DNA of 64,000 nucleotides, from assembly GCF_014784055.1 (NCBI RefSeq), contig NZ_CP061813.1, positions 893,501 through 957,500 on the forward strand, given 5' to 3'. Shown here piece after piece: positions 18,236 to 27,545 of this stretch (its first letter is position 1; each line of letters starts with the position of its first letter). The notes under the pieces were generated by a model. That model made no database searches, was not told the DNA's origin, and saw nothing but the letters and a program-made list of their open reading frames with translations. Source of the DNA: Polaribacter haliotis (GTDB taxonomy: Bacteria; Bacteroidota; Bacteroidia; Flavobacteriales; Flavobacteriaceae). The position numbers and the translations under genes were made by a program.

Positions 18236-19748
18236 TATTCAACATTTTCTCTGTAGCTTTAATTGCAGATACTGTTTGATCTGAATCCAAGCCACGTGTT
18301 ATAAATTCGTTTTTTTCTCTTTTCCAAGTAATAATTGTTTCACATAATGCATCTGAATGACTTCCTGGTGGAATTCTAACTGCGTAATCAATCAAACTTG
18401 GTAATTCTTTTTTACTATGTGTTTTATACAATTTCTTTAACGCATTCATAAATGCATCAAATTGTCCATCTCCTTGTGCATGTGCTTCGTAACGAACTCC
18501 TTCCACAATTAGTTGTAAAGTTGTAGATGGTTTCATGCCTTTTGCGTGTCCCAAAACATAATTTTCTACAACAACACGTTTTTCAATAGTATCAGAATCT
18601 AAAACATCAGAAATAATATAAGGTAAATCGTCTTGAGAAACGACTTCTTTTTTATCTCCTAATTCTATAATTCTTTGCGTAACTTTCTTTAGTTCATCGT
18701 CATTTAAGCTGATACCTAAATCTTGTAAATTCTTTTGAATATTTGCTTTTCCAGATGTTTTTCCTAATGCATATTTACGTTTTCTTCCAAAACGTTCTGG
18801 CATTAAATCGTTGAAATATAAATTATTTTTATTATCTCCATCTGCATGAATTCCAGCAGTTTGCGTAAAAACATTTGCACCAACAACTGGTTTATTTACA
18901 GGAATTCGAAAGCCTGAAAATGTCTCAACTAACTTACTTACTTTATTTAAAGCAGTTTCATTTACAGTCACCTCAACTTCTTTTAAAAAGTCGTTAATTA
19001 CTGCAATTACACTTGCTAAAGGTGCATTTCCTGCACGTTCTCCCATTCCATTTATGGTTAAATGCAATCCGTTTGAACCTGCTTTTACAGCTTCCATTAC
19101 ATTTGCAACACCTAAATCGTAATCGTTATGACCATGAAAATCGAAATGTGTATTTGGGTATTTATTACGAACTTCCGTAATAAATTTAAACGTTTCATCT
19201 GGAGTTAAAATCCCTAAAGTGTCTGGTAATAAAACGCGTTCAATATTTTGAGCAGTTAAAAAATCTAAATATTCAAAAACATAGTCTTTGGAATTTCGCA
19301 TTCCATTAGACCAATCTTCTAAATAAACATTGGTTTTAATACCATTTTTTGCAGCTAATTTAATCGTAGATTTTATATCAGCAAAATGTTGTGCTGGCGT
19401 TTTTTTTAGTTGATGTGTTAAATGATTTAAAGAACCTTTGGTTAATAAATTCTGAACTTTCGCACCAGAAGAAATCATCCAATCAATAGATTTTCCACCA
19501 TCAACAAAAGTTAAAACCTCTATTTTTTCTAATTGATTGTTTTCTGAAGCCCAAGAAGTAATTTTTTGAACGGCCTCTAATTCTCCTTTAGAAACTCTTG
19601 CAGATGCAATTTCTATACGATCTACTTTCAGTTCTTCTAACAATAATTTTGCAATGGTTAGTTTTTCTGAAACCGAAAACGACACTCCTGATGTTTGTTC
19701 GCCATCACGCAATGTCGTGTCCATTATTTCTATTTTTCTTTGGGTCAT
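18228..19748 (-). CDS. leuA: 2-isopropylmalate synthase-type enzyme (LeuA/CimA family)
   Basis: A 506-residue acyl-CoA condensing enzyme. The catalytic TIM barrel starts with DTTLRDGEQT (residues 10-19) and contains the metal-site HGHNDYDLG; the C-terminal third is the allosteric regulatory domain, expected to sense leucine. Context inside leuCD-B supports condensation of 2-ketoisovalerate with acetyl-CoA as the first committed step of leucine synthesis. The GEQTSGVSF segment resembles citramalate synthase as much as classical LeuA, so a pyruvate-using activity is not excluded by sequence alone. Confidence 0.85.
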   Translation of the reverse strand: MTQRKIEIMDTTLRDGEQTSGVSFSVSEKLTIAKLLLEELKVDRIEIASARVSKGELEAVQKITSWASENNQLEKIEVLTFVDGGKSIDWMISSGAKVQNLLTKGSLNHLTHQLKKTPAQHFADIKSTIKLAAKNGIKTNVYLEDWSNGMRNSKDYVFEYLDFLTAQNIERVLLPDTLGILTPDETFKFITEVRNKYPNTHFDFHGHNDYDLGVANVMEAVKAGSNGLHLTINGMGERAGNAPLASVIAVINDFLKEVEVTVNETALNKVSKLVETFSGFRIPVNKPVVGANVFTQTAGIHADGDNKNNLYFNDLMPERFGRKRKYALGKTSGKANIQKNLQDLGISLNDDELKKVTQRIIELGDKKEVVSQDDLPYIISDVLDSDTIEKRVVVENYVLGHAKGMKPSTTLQLIVEGVRYEAHAQGDGQFDAFMNALKKLYKTHSKKELPSLIDYAVRIPPGSHSDALCETIITWKREKNEFITRGLDSDQTVSAIKATEKMLNII

Positions 19749-19787
19749 TTTATCAACTTGAAAAATATTTCTTTTTATTTGTTTTAT

Positions 19788-19941
19788 AGATTCCTCTATT
19801 TCGCTATCGCTTCAATCGGAATGACAACAAAATGTCATTTCGACCTTGTGGAGAAATCTCACAATGTAAAGATTCCTCGATTTCGTTATCACTTCACTCG
19901 GAATGACAACAAAATGTCATTTCGACCTTATGGAGAAATCT
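19788..19941. repeat. Two tandem copies of a 72-bp palindromic dispersed repeat
   Basis: Copy 1 at 19788-19859 and copy 2 at 19870-19941 each start AGATTCCTC and end TGGAGAAATCT, 82 bp apart, with about eight differences. Each holds a central hairpin AATGACA/TGTCATT. The second copy runs into the leuD stop codon. I recognise the family from Bacteroidota intergenic spacers. It could fold into stable hairpins in the leuD-leuA mRNA. Confidence 0.85.
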
Positions 19942-20539
19942 AAAACGGTCTTGTTTCAGCAAATGCAGAAATTTCGTTTTCGATGTTTTTTAAGTAATCA
20001 ATATCATCGAAACCGTTTAACATATTGTCTTTTTTATAGGAATTAATGTCGAAAGATTCACTTTCTCCAGTAGCAACCAGCGTTACTTTTTGGTTTGGTA
20101 AATCTACTTTGATTTCTGTTTTTGGATCTGCCATAATTGCATCAAATAATTTGTCTGCGAATTCTGGAGAAACTTGAACTGGTAACACACCAACATTCAA
20201 GCAATTTCCTTTAAAAATATCTGCAAATGCAGAAGAAATTACACAACGTAAACCAAAATCGTATACAGACCAAGCTGCGTGCTCTCTTGAAGAACCAGAA
20301 CCGAAATTTCTACCTCCAACTAATATTTTAGAACCAGCATAAATCTCTTTGTTTAAAGGGAAATCTGCTTTTGGTGTTCCATCTTGATTGTATCTCCAAT
20401 CACGGAAAAAGTTCTTATCAAAATCTACACGCTCTGTTGCTTTTAAGAAACGAGCAGGTATTATTTGATCTGTATCTACATTTTCGATTGGTAATGGATA
20501 TGCTGTACTTGTTAATACTTCAAATTTATCGTAAGCCAT
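19940..20539 (-). CDS. leuD: 3-isopropylmalate dehydratase small subunit
   Basis: The 199-residue small subunit of isopropylmalate isomerase provides the swivelling substrate-binding domain. It shows NVDTDQIIPARF near the N-terminus and GSGSSREHAAW, the substrate-loop signature of the family. It pairs with LeuC, encoded 129 bp upstream on the same strand. The stop codon is built from the first bases of a dispersed repeat copy, suggesting that element insertion set the present 3' end or that the repeat simply abuts it. Confidence 0.96.
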   Translation of the reverse strand: MAYDKFEVLTSTAYPLPIENVDTDQIIPARFLKATERVDFDKNFFRDWRYNQDGTPKADFPLNKEIYAGSKILVGGRNFGSGSSREHAAWSVYDFGLRCVISSAFADIFKGNCLNVGVLPVQVSPEFADKLFDAIMADPKTEIKVDLPNQKVTLVATGESESFDINSYKKDNMLNGFDDIDYLKNIENEISAFAETRPF

Positions 20540-20552
20540 TGTTTTAAGTATT

Positions 20553-20657
20553 CAGTCTGCCAGTATTCAGTTGGCAGTAATTAATTGATTCTTTTTTAAA
20601 ATATTTTCTTTAGATAATCTTTTATGACTGTCAACTGCCTACAGAAGACTGCTGACT
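20553..20657. repeat. Imperfect inverted repeat in the leuC-leuD gap
   Basis: The left arm (20553-20578, containing CAGTTGGCAGT) and right arm (20626-20657, containing ACTGTCAACTGCC) are largely reverse complementary across a 47-base AT-rich centre. It is part of the same class of palindromic gap fillers and may form a hairpin in the operon transcript. Confidence 0.6.
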
Positions 20658-20668
20658 AATTTATAAAT

Positions 20669-22069
20669 CTAACTAACTAAAAGCGTTCTTGGATCTGTAA
20701 CTACTCCTTCTACTGCAGATGCTGCAGCTACTAAAGGACTTGCTAATAAAGTTCTAGATCCTGGTCCTTGTCTTCCTTCGAAGTTTCTGTTTGATGTAGA
20801 AACTGATAATTTTCCTGCTGGAATTTTATCATCATTCATTGCCAAACAAGCAGAACAACCTGGTTCTCTTAAAACGAAACCTGCATCTGTAATTATTTTA
20901 CCTAATCCTTCTGCGTTAATTTGATCTACTACTTTATGTGAACCTGGAACCAACCAAGCAGTAACATTGTCTGCTTTTTTTCGTCCTTCAACAATAGAAC
21001 AAAATGCTCTAAAATCTTCTATTCTTCCATTTGTACAAGAACCTAAAAAGACAAAATCAATTGGCTTACCAATCATAGAATCGCCTTCGCTAAAAGACAT
21101 ATATCCTAACGATTTTTTGTAGGTTTCTGCTCCTCCTTCAACATTTGCAGCTGTTGGAATCGATTTTGTTACGCCCATTCCCATTCCTGGGTTTGTTCCA
21201 TAAGTAATCATTGGTTCAATATCTGAAGCATCGTAATTGAATTCCTCGTCAAATTGTGCGTCGTCTTCTGTATATAAAGTTTCCCAATATTTCATGGCTT
21301 TGTCCCAATCTGCTCCTTTTGGAGTTAAAGAACGTCCTTTAATATATTCAAACGTTTTTTCATCTGGAGCAATCATTCCTCCTCTTGCGCCCATTTCTAT
21401 AGACAAATTACAAACTGTCATTCTTCCTTCCATAGACATGTCTCTAAAAACATCTCCTGCATATTCTACGAAATAACCAGTTGCACCAGAAGTTGTTTGT
21501 TTGCTAATAATGTACAAAGCAACATCTTTTGGAGTAACTCCTAAACCTAATTTTCCATTTACGTTGATACGCATTTTTTTAGGTTTCGGTTGCATAATAC
21601 ATTGTGTAGACAATACCATTTCTACTTCCGAAGTTCCAATACCAAATGCAATTGCACCAAATGCACCATGAGTAGATGTGTGAGAATCTCCACAAACAAT
21701 TGTTGCTCCTGGTAATGTAATTCCGTTTTCTGGTCCTACAACATGTACAATTCCGTTATTTTTATCTCCTAAACCCCAGTGAGAAATCCCATGCTTTTTA
21801 GCATTGTTTTCTAACGCATCTAATTGATTCGCAGATAATGGATCTTCTACTGGTAAATGTTGGTTTATAGTTGGTGTGTTATGATCTGCAGTCGCAAAAG
21901 TACGCTCTGGATACACAACACTATTTCCTCTACTTTCTAATCCTAAAAACGCAACAGGACTGGTAACTTCATGGATAAAATGACGATCGATAAAAAACAC
22001 ATCTGGTCCGTCTTTTACACTACGAACTACATGTGAGTCCCATACTTTGTCAAATAATGTTTTTGCCAT
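20669..22069 (-). CDS. leuC: 3-isopropylmalate dehydratase large subunit
   Basis: The 466-residue aconitase-family subunit holds the 4Fe-4S cluster that isomerises 2- to 3-isopropylmalate. Cluster cysteines are visible in FLGSCTNGR and GCSACLAMN. It is the first gene of the cluster, so its upstream region is the likely promoter; a TATATTTG box lies 41 bases before the ATG. No leader peptide rich in leucine codons was seen in that gap, so attenuation of the enterobacterial kind is not supported. Confidence 0.97.
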   Translation of the reverse strand: MAKTLFDKVWDSHVVRSVKDGPDVFFIDRHFIHEVTSPVAFLGLESRGNSVVYPERTFATADHNTPTINQHLPVEDPLSANQLDALENNAKKHGISHWGLGDKNNGIVHVVGPENGITLPGATIVCGDSHTSTHGAFGAIAFGIGTSEVEMVLSTQCIMQPKPKKMRINVNGKLGLGVTPKDVALYIISKQTTSGATGYFVEYAGDVFRDMSMEGRMTVCNLSIEMGARGGMIAPDEKTFEYIKGRSLTPKGADWDKAMKYWETLYTEDDAQFDEEFNYDASDIEPMITYGTNPGMGMGVTKSIPTAANVEGGAETYKKSLGYMSFSEGDSMIGKPIDFVFLGSCTNGRIEDFRAFCSIVEGRKKADNVTAWLVPGSHKVVDQINAEGLGKIITDAGFVLREPGCSACLAMNDDKIPAGKLSVSTSNRNFEGRQGPGSRTLLASPLVAAASAVEGVVTDPRTLLVS

Positions 22070-22109
22070 TTTAATTTTATATTTAGTAACTATTTTTTGT
22101 ATCAGCTAC

Positions 22110-22117
22110 CAAATATA
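22110..22117 (-). promoter_or_regulatory. Candidate -7 box of leu operon promoter
   Basis: On the minus strand this reads TATATTTG, matching the Bacteroidota TAnnTTTG element, 41 bases before the leuC ATG. No good TTG at -33 was found, so support is partial. Confidence 0.4.
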
Positions 22118-22270
22118 GAGGTTTAAAGAGTATTTAAGTTTTTGTATGTGTTTCTTACATTATATTCAACTGTTAAAGTTATCTTTATTTATCTGATTTT
22201 TAGATTTTTAACTTGTTTTAAAATACGATGTCTATTTATTTTGTAGAGTTTGTTTTTTGTCTTGATAAGT

Positions 22271-23578
22271 TTAATTTCTAATTATATTTCCTTCAGCTAT
22301 TAAAGCGTTTTTTGCTTCTGTTGCTTCAATAGATAAAGTTGTTCCTATTAAATTAGTACCTTCATAAGCATCTGTAGAAAGTTTGTATAATTCTTCTGTT
22401 CCGTTTGTGAATTTTATGTATTTGTAAGTCGCATTTCTAACAGTATAAGCATCTTCTTTTTCTGAATATGCAAAATTTCTTTGAGTTGTATTTTCATCCA
22501 TAAATAATTTAGAAAAACTGATAGAATTGTAAATTTCTGTAGTGGAAACTCCAGCTATATTTCCAATAGTTGTATATAAATCCGTAGATGTAATTAATGC
22601 ATCTTCTCTTACACTCATTCTGCTCACGCCTTTTCCAGAAACAACCATTGGCACGTTAATTCCTCCTTGATATAAACTTCCTTTTACAGTTCTTCTATTG
22701 TAAGGAGATTGTGCAACTTTTGCTGGAGTTCCATTATCGCCAATAAAAATGATAATGGTATTTGCTTTTTCTGCATTAGATAAACTGTTTATAAATCTTC
22801 CCATTTCAGCATCCATGGCTTCTAAAGCCGATACATAATAAGGCAAAGGATTTGCATCAATTGAAGCAGTATCTGTAGGCAAATTTCCTTGAGAATGTAA
22901 ATTTGTCGGCGCTAAATGAAAAGGTGTGTGAGGTGCATTATATGACATCCATAAAAACCAAGGTTTTGTTTGGTTTTGTGTCCAATTAATGGCTAAATCT
23001 GTTAGTTTTGTAGTTGCGTATTCTGTATTTTTTGAAGAAGTTCCGTTTTCAATTAAATCCCAATTGTAATAATCTTTTACGCCTCCACTTAAAATTCCTG
23101 CAAAATAATCTACACCCATTGTTAAAGCGTCGTTTGAATCGTCAGATAAATGCCATTTGCCAATAATTGCAGTTGAATAGGCATTATTTGTATTGTCACT
23201 TATATATTTTTGAAGCGAAGTTTCAGAAGTATTTATTTGATCTCCAACTTCTATTACTCCAGATTTTATTCCGTATTTTCCTGTAATTATGGATGCTCTT
23301 GTTGGCGAACAAACGGAATATGCCCAAACATTGTCAAACGTAATTCCTGTATTCATTAACCCTTGCAAAATTGGCATGTTTGCTTTCGAATTTCCTTCAG
23401 CATAATTCGGAATTGCATCTTTGCTAACATCATCTGCAATGACAAATAAAATGTTTGGTTTTGTAGGTGTTGTTGGTTCTTCTATTTCTTCTTCGGTTTC
23501 TGTTTCGATACTTGGCGATTTACTACAATTAAAAAGTAATATTAGAATGCACAGAACTACAAAAGAAGAAATTTTCAT
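22271..23578 (-). CDS. Lipoprotein sulfatase (type I, formylglycine dependent)
   Basis: A 435-residue arylsulfatase-superfamily enzyme with a lipoprotein signal (LLFNC, C18) and a low-complexity Glu/Thr linker, so it is likely tethered in the envelope. The alkaline-phosphatase-like fold begins NILFVIADD (metal-binding Asp pair). The activation motif is C90-S-P-T-R, where C90 should become formylglycine. The metal side continues with FIGDNG. Substrate is unknown; marine relatives cleave sulfate from algal polysaccharides. No SusCD pair or glycoside hydrolase is nearby, so it is not part of a classical polysaccharide locus here. Confidence 0.9.
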   Translation of the reverse strand: MKISSFVVLCILILLFNCSKSPSIETETEEEIEEPTTPTKPNILFVIADDVSKDAIPNYAEGNSKANMPILQGLMNTGITFDNVWAYSVCSPTRASIITGKYGIKSGVIEVGDQINTSETSLQKYISDNTNNAYSTAIIGKWHLSDDSNDALTMGVDYFAGILSGGVKDYYNWDLIENGTSSKNTEYATTKLTDLAINWTQNQTKPWFLWMSYNAPHTPFHLAPTNLHSQGNLPTDTASIDANPLPYYVSALEAMDAEMGRFINSLSNAEKANTIIIFIGDNGTPAKVAQSPYNRRTVKGSLYQGGINVPMVVSGKGVSRMSVREDALITSTDLYTTIGNIAGVSTTEIYNSISFSKLFMDENTTQRNFAYSEKEDAYTVRNATYKYIKFTNGTEELYKLSTDAYEGTNLIGTTLSIEATEAKNALIAEGNIIRN

Positions 23579-23638
23579 GTGAAGTGATTTTTATTTGGAC
23601 TTATAAATTGAAGAATAGTTTAATTTCATGTTAAAAAT

Positions 23639-23668
23639 TGTAACAAAATAGATAAATTAGTCGTCTTA
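23639..23668 (+). promoter_or_regulatory. ECF-type promoter of TPR lipoprotein gene
   Basis: TGTAAC (23639-23644), 17 bases, then CGTCTTA (23662-23668), 28 bases before the ATG at 23696. The AAC in -35 and CGTC in -10 are the usual marks of ECF sigma promoters. The site matches three others in the window. Confidence 0.65.
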
Positions 23669-23695
23669 ATAGAGAATCAATTTACGAAACCACCC

Positions 23696-24379
23696 ATGAA
23701 AAACTATATTTATCCTTTATTTCTTTTTATTATATGTATTGGTTGTACTTCACAAAAAAATTCTGATGAATTTGTAACTGCAACTGAAGGTCGCTATCTA
23801 TTTAACGAAAATGAAGTGATTGAAATCTATTTTAAAGACCAAATTTTAAAAGCAAAATGGCGTGGAAATGACGATATTGATTTGTTAAAAGTAAACGATA
23901 GTGCTTTTTACATGAAAGAGTTGAACGAAAAAATGGTTTTTGTAAGCACTCCAAAAATGCATATAGAATTGGCTCCAAAAAAAGAACATGATGGTGTTAT
24001 ATATCATTTTAAAAAATTGAATAAAAACGAAAAAACACCTAACGAATATTTTGAAGCAGAAGAATATGACAAAGCTTTAACAGCTTTTTTATTGATTAAA
24101 GAACAAGATTCTTTAAATCCAGTAATTAGAGAACGTAGACTTAACTCTATTGGTTATAATTTTTTAAGAGACGGAAAGGTTAAAAAAGCAATAGAAATTT
24201 TTAAAATAAATATCGCATTACATCCTGAAAGTTCGAATGTTTACGATAGCACTGCAGATGCATATGTAACTCTAAAGAATAATGAGAAAGCAATTGAATA
24301 TTACAAAAAAGCATTGGCTATAAATCCTGAAAACCACAATGCAAAAAGAGCTTATAAAAAATTAACAGAGGAAAAATAA
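23696..24379 (+). CDS. TPR-repeat lipoprotein
   Basis: A 227-residue protein with a lipoprotein signal (FIICIGC, C17). A beta-rich N-terminal half (to about residue 105) is followed by tetratricopeptide-like helices, the last with the form AIEYYKKALAINPEN. TPRs commonly mediate protein contacts, so an envelope scaffold role is likely; function is unknown. Its stop overlaps the start of the YfiT-type gene (TAATG), which implies translational coupling. An ECF-type promoter precedes it. Confidence 0.85.
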   Translation: MKNYIYPLFLFIICIGCTSQKNSDEFVTATEGRYLFNENEVIEIYFKDQILKAKWRGNDDIDLLKVNDSAFYMKELNEKMVFVSTPKMHIELAPKKEHDGVIYHFKKLNKNEKTPNEYFEAEEYDKALTAFLLIKEQDSLNPVIRERRLNSIGYNFLRDGKVKKAIEIFKINIALHPESSNVYDSTADAYVTLKNNEKAIEYYKKALAINPENHNAKRAYKKLTEEK

Positions 24380-24915
24380 TGGACATAGAACAGTTAAAAT
24401 ACCCTATTGGAAAAGTAAAAACACCTAAAAATATAAATCTAAAAGATATTGATGGATGGATTTCTATTTTAGAAAAATTTCCACAAGAATTAGAGTTTTT
24501 AACGAAAGATTTGTCCGAAAATCAATTAGATACTCCTTACAGAGAAAATGGTTGGACAATTAGACAAGTTGTGCATCATTGTTATGACAGTCATCATAAT
24601 TCTTACACACGTTTTAAATGGACATTAACTGAAGATTCTCCAGTAATTAAAGCCTATTTCGAAGAAAGATGGGCAGAATTACACGATTCTATATCTGCTC
24701 CTATTTTCTTATCAATCGATGCTTTAAAAGCGCTACATTCTAAATGGGTATATCTATTAAAAGGATTATCTGAAGCAGATTTAGAGAAAGAATTTATACA
24801 TCCTTCAGGAAATGAAAAAGTATCTTTAAAAGAGAATATTGGTATTTATGCTTGGCATTGCAACCATCATTTTGCACATATAGAGCAATTAATGCTCAGA
24901 AACAAATGGAAATAA
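24379..24915 (+). CDS. YfiT/BstA-type DinB-superfamily metal-dependent hydrolase or thiol transferase
   Basis: A 178-residue four-helix DinB-fold protein. The metal ligands are visible as HH at 66-67 in RQVVHHCYDSHH and HCNHHFAH near residues 160-167, matching the three-histidine site of YfiT. Some YfiT relatives are bacillithiol S-transferases; whether this host makes bacillithiol is not shown by the window. Start and stop are tightly coupled to the upstream lipoprotein gene. A protective role against electrophiles or stress is an inference. Confidence 0.85.
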   Translation: MDIEQLKYPIGKVKTPKNINLKDIDGWISILEKFPQELEFLTKDLSENQLDTPYRENGWTIRQVVHHCYDSHHNSYTRFKWTLTEDSPVIKAYFEERWAELHDSISAPIFLSIDALKALHSKWVYLLKGLSEADLEKEFIHPSGNEKVSLKENIGIYAWHCNHHFAHIEQLMLRNKWK

Positions 24916-24919
24916 TTTG

Positions 24920-24927
24920 TATATTTG
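24920..24927 (+). promoter_or_regulatory. Candidate -7 box for the S8 peptidase gene
   Basis: TATATTTG fits TAnnTTTG and lies 18 bases before the ATG at 24946. No convincing TTG at -33. Confidence 0.4.
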
Positions 24928-24945
24928 GTTGAAAAACACCTAACT

Positions 24946-26553
24946 ATGAAAAAATTATTACTTTTAACCACGGTTCTTTTTGCATTCTCTTTTGTTAATG
25001 CCCAAGATTTTTCGAAAACACGCCTTATTGTAAAATATAAGGAAACTACAAATGCAAAATCTAAAAGTTCTATTCAGAAAATACTAACAAATAAGAATTT
25101 TAAAAATTCTAGATCTTTATCCTTCAGCAATAACAAAAAGAAATCAAAACAAAATAACGAAATTTTATTATTTACTTTTAAGGATGAAATTGATGTTCTA
25201 AAAACTGCAAACGAATTAAAAAACACCAATCTTTTCGAATTTGTAGAGCCAGATTATATTGGTACTGGTGCTGGAAAAAAAGGAACAGAGAATTTTACAA
25301 CTACACCAGATGACGCTTTATTTTCTAGGCAATGGAGCCTGCATAACGATGGTTCCTTTACTGCATCTCCTTCTACAAACGATGCAGATGTAGATATGAA
25401 TTTGGCTTGGGATATTACAACTGGAAACCCAGATATTACGATTGCAGTTTTAGATTCTGGACTAAGAATGACACATCCAGAAATGTCTGGTAGAGTTTGG
25501 GTAAATACCACAGAAACTTCCAATGGTTTAGATTCTGATACAAATACGTATATAGACGATATTAATGGTTGGGATTTTGTAAATAACGATAACGATCCTA
25601 CAGACGATAATGGTCATGGTACCAATATTGCTGGAATTATTGCTGCCACAGGAAACAATTCTATTGGTTATGCAGGTGTAGATTGGGAATGTAAAATAAT
25701 GCCTTTAAAAATTTTAGACCAAAACAACAATGGATTTTATTCTAATTGGATTGAAGCTATAAATTATGCTGTTAATAAAGGAGCAAAAATTATAAATATG
25801 TCTGTTGGTGGTAGTTCTTATTCTGCTGCTATGGAAACTGCTGTAAATAGTGCACATGCAAATGGAATTGTAATAACAGTTTCTATGATGAATTTTAATA
25901 ATAGCGCACTTTATTATCCTGCAGCGTATGCAAATACAATTGCTGTTGGTTCTTCAGATTCGGATGATAAAAGATCTAATCCGTTTTTTTGGAGTGCTAC
26001 AAGTGGAAGTAATTTTGGAAACCATATAGATGTAATTGCTCCTGGAAATATTATATTTGGTTTGGCAAGCAATTCAGATACCAATTATAATGGTTACTGG
26101 GGAGGAACTTCTCAAGCAGCGCCTTTGGTTGCTGGTATTTGCTCTTTAATTTTAAATAAAAAACCTAATTTAACTGTAGAACAAATAAGAACTATTATAA
26201 GAGAATCTGCAGAAGATATGGTTGGAACTGCTACAGAAGATACTGCTGGTTGGGATCAATATTATGGAGCAGGAAGAGTAAATGCTTTTAATGCGTTACA
26301 AAAAGTATTATCTACAGAAAGTTTTAGTACAAAAAACTATCGATTTTATCCAAACCCTACTTCAGATTATCTATTAATGTCCACAGAATTAAATGATGTA
26401 AACTACAATTTATATAACATTTTAGGTAAGAATGTTTTACAAGGAAAAATTTCTGAAGGAAAAATAGATTTAAAAACAATTAGTAAAGGAATTTACTCCT
26501 TAAAACTTCAAAATGGCTTAGAATCTATTACAAAAAAAATTATTAAAAATTAA
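24946..26553 (+). CDS. Secreted subtilisin-like (S8) peptidase with T9SS sorting domain
   Basis: A 535-residue exported protease. Signal peptide at 1-20, then an inhibitor-like propeptide, then the catalytic domain with D170 (AVLDSG), H224 (NGHGT) and S389 (GGTSQAAP), all three present. The last 75 residues form a T9SS type A domain starting YPNPTSDY, so it should be secreted or anchored outside the outer membrane. The ATG at 24946 is preferred over a TTG at 24925 because the signal peptide begins there. Likely a protein-degrading enzyme used in nutrition. Confidence 0.95.
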   Translation: MKKLLLLTTVLFAFSFVNAQDFSKTRLIVKYKETTNAKSKSSIQKILTNKNFKNSRSLSFSNNKKKSKQNNEILLFTFKDEIDVLKTANELKNTNLFEFVEPDYIGTGAGKKGTENFTTTPDDALFSRQWSLHNDGSFTASPSTNDADVDMNLAWDITTGNPDITIAVLDSGLRMTHPEMSGRVWVNTTETSNGLDSDTNTYIDDINGWDFVNNDNDPTDDNGHGTNIAGIIAATGNNSIGYAGVDWECKIMPLKILDQNNNGFYSNWIEAINYAVNKGAKIINMSVGGSSYSAAMETAVNSAHANGIVITVSMMNFNNSALYYPAAYANTIAVGSSDSDDKRSNPFFWSATSGSNFGNHIDVIAPGNIIFGLASNSDTNYNGYWGGTSQAAPLVAGICSLILNKKPNLTVEQIRTIIRESAEDMVGTATEDTAGWDQYYGAGRVNAFNALQKVLSTESFSTKNYRFYPNPTSDYLLMSTELNDVNYNLYNILGKNVLQGKISEGKIDLKTISKGIYSLKLQNGLESITKKIIKN

Positions 26554-26556
26554 TTA

Positions 26557-27021
26557 ATGAAAACTGCCCAACAATGGTTTGATGAATATGCAATAAGTCA
26601 TCAAAATGAAACCAACCAAATAGTACATTATATTTGTGTTCCTTTAATTTTCTTTAGTGTAATTGGGCTTTTAATGAGTATACCAACTTCGTTTTTAGAA
26701 AATAGTTTTGGTTTGTATAATCCTCTTTTAGAAAATTGGGCAGCAGTAATTGGTGTTGTAATTTCTTTCTTTTACTTACGTTTAGGGTTTTGGTATTTCT
26801 TAAATATGTTATTTGTAATGTTATTATGTATTGTAGGTAATTTCTGGTTAGGAAATAATACAAATCTTTTATATGCTTCTATAATTATCTTTGTTTTGGC
26901 TTGGATTGGTCAGTTTTGGGGACATAAAGTGGAAGGTAAAAAACCATCTTTTGCAAAAGATTTACAATTTTTATTGATTGGTCCACTTTGGGTGATTCAG
27001 AAATTAGGAGGAAAGAAATAA
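26557..27021 (+). CDS. Mpo1-like/DUF962 membrane protein
   Basis: A 154-residue protein of the DUF962/YGL010w family with about four membrane segments. The motif H15-x4-N20-x3-H24 near the N-terminus and GHKVEGKKP (122-130) near the C-terminus are the conserved histidine/acidic boxes. Yeast Mpo1 is an iron-dependent dioxygenase in alpha-oxidation of 2-hydroxy fatty acids; bacterial function is unproven but a lipid role is plausible. It starts 3 bases after the S8 peptidase stop and is followed by csaA after 5 bases. Confidence 0.85.
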   Translation: MKTAQQWFDEYAISHQNETNQIVHYICVPLIFFSVIGLLMSIPTSFLENSFGLYNPLLENWAAVIGVVISFFYLRLGFWYFLNMLFVMLLCIVGNFWLGNNTNLLYASIIIFVLAWIGQFWGHKVEGKKPSFAKDLQFLLIGPLWVIQKLGGKK

Positions 27022-27026
27022 TAATT

Positions 27027-27365
27027 ATGAAACCAGAAATTACATTCGAAGACTTTTTAAAAGTTGATATTAGAATAGGAACCATTATAGAAGTCAACGA
27101 TTTTCCGAAAGCAAGAAAGCCAGCCTATCAATTAACAGTAGATTTTGGCGATTTAGGAATTAAAAAATCAAGTGCTCAAATAACAGATTTGTATTCTAAA
27201 GAAGAATTACTACACAAACAAGTATCTGCAATTGTAAACTTTGCGCCAAGACAAATCGCTAATTTTATGAGTGAAATTTTGGTTATTGGTGTTTACAATA
27301 CAGATGGAAATGTGGTTTTATTGCAAGCTTCTAAGAATATTAAAAACGGGGAGCAGGTTTCTTAA
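27027..27365 (+). CDS. csaA: CsaA-type tRNA-binding protein
   Basis: A 112-residue OB-fold protein of the tRNA_bind family. It has VDIRIGTI early, SSAQITDLY in the core and NFAPRQIANFMSE, the CsaA signature. CsaA has been linked to protein-export chaperoning in Bacillus; its exact role here is open. The ATG at 27027 is the true start, as upstream in-frame codons run into the previous gene. Its 3' end overlaps a small opposite gene by 4 bases. Confidence 0.93.
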   Translation: MKPEITFEDFLKVDIRIGTIIEVNDFPKARKPAYQLTVDFGDLGIKKSSAQITDLYSKEELLHKQVSAIVNFAPRQIANFMSEILVIGVYNTDGNVVLLQASKNIKNGEQVS

Positions 27366-27520
27366 TTCTTCGGATTATTCAAAATAACCAACGCTCCTAT
27401 TACACCAGGAATCCAGCCACAAAGCGTTAGTAGAAAAATAATAACAAAAGAACCACAACCTTTATCTATAACAGAAAGTGGTGGAAAAAATATAGCAAAA
27501 AACACTCTAAAAATACTCAT
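27362..27520 (-). CDS. YqaE/Pmp3-family small membrane peptide
   Basis: A 52-residue protein with two hydrophobic segments. It matches YqaE/Pmp3 features: FPPLSV, GCGS, and LTLCGWIPGVIGAL. Members help membrane stability under salt or envelope stress in other organisms; here the role is inferred. It overlaps the end of csaA by 4 bases on the opposite strand. An ECF-type promoter (TGTAAC-N16-CGTCTTA) precedes it, consistent with stress control. It is short and easily missed by gene callers. Confidence 0.85.
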   Translation of the reverse strand: MSIFRVFFAIFFPPLSVIDKGCGSFVIIFLLTLCGWIPGVIGALVILNNPKN

Positions 27521-27545
27521 AATATAACTTTGATTGATATATTAT

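Noticed and set aside
22070..22270. Leucine leader peptide/attenuator before leuC
   Set aside because: No short open frame rich in leucine codons or terminator pair was found in the gap.
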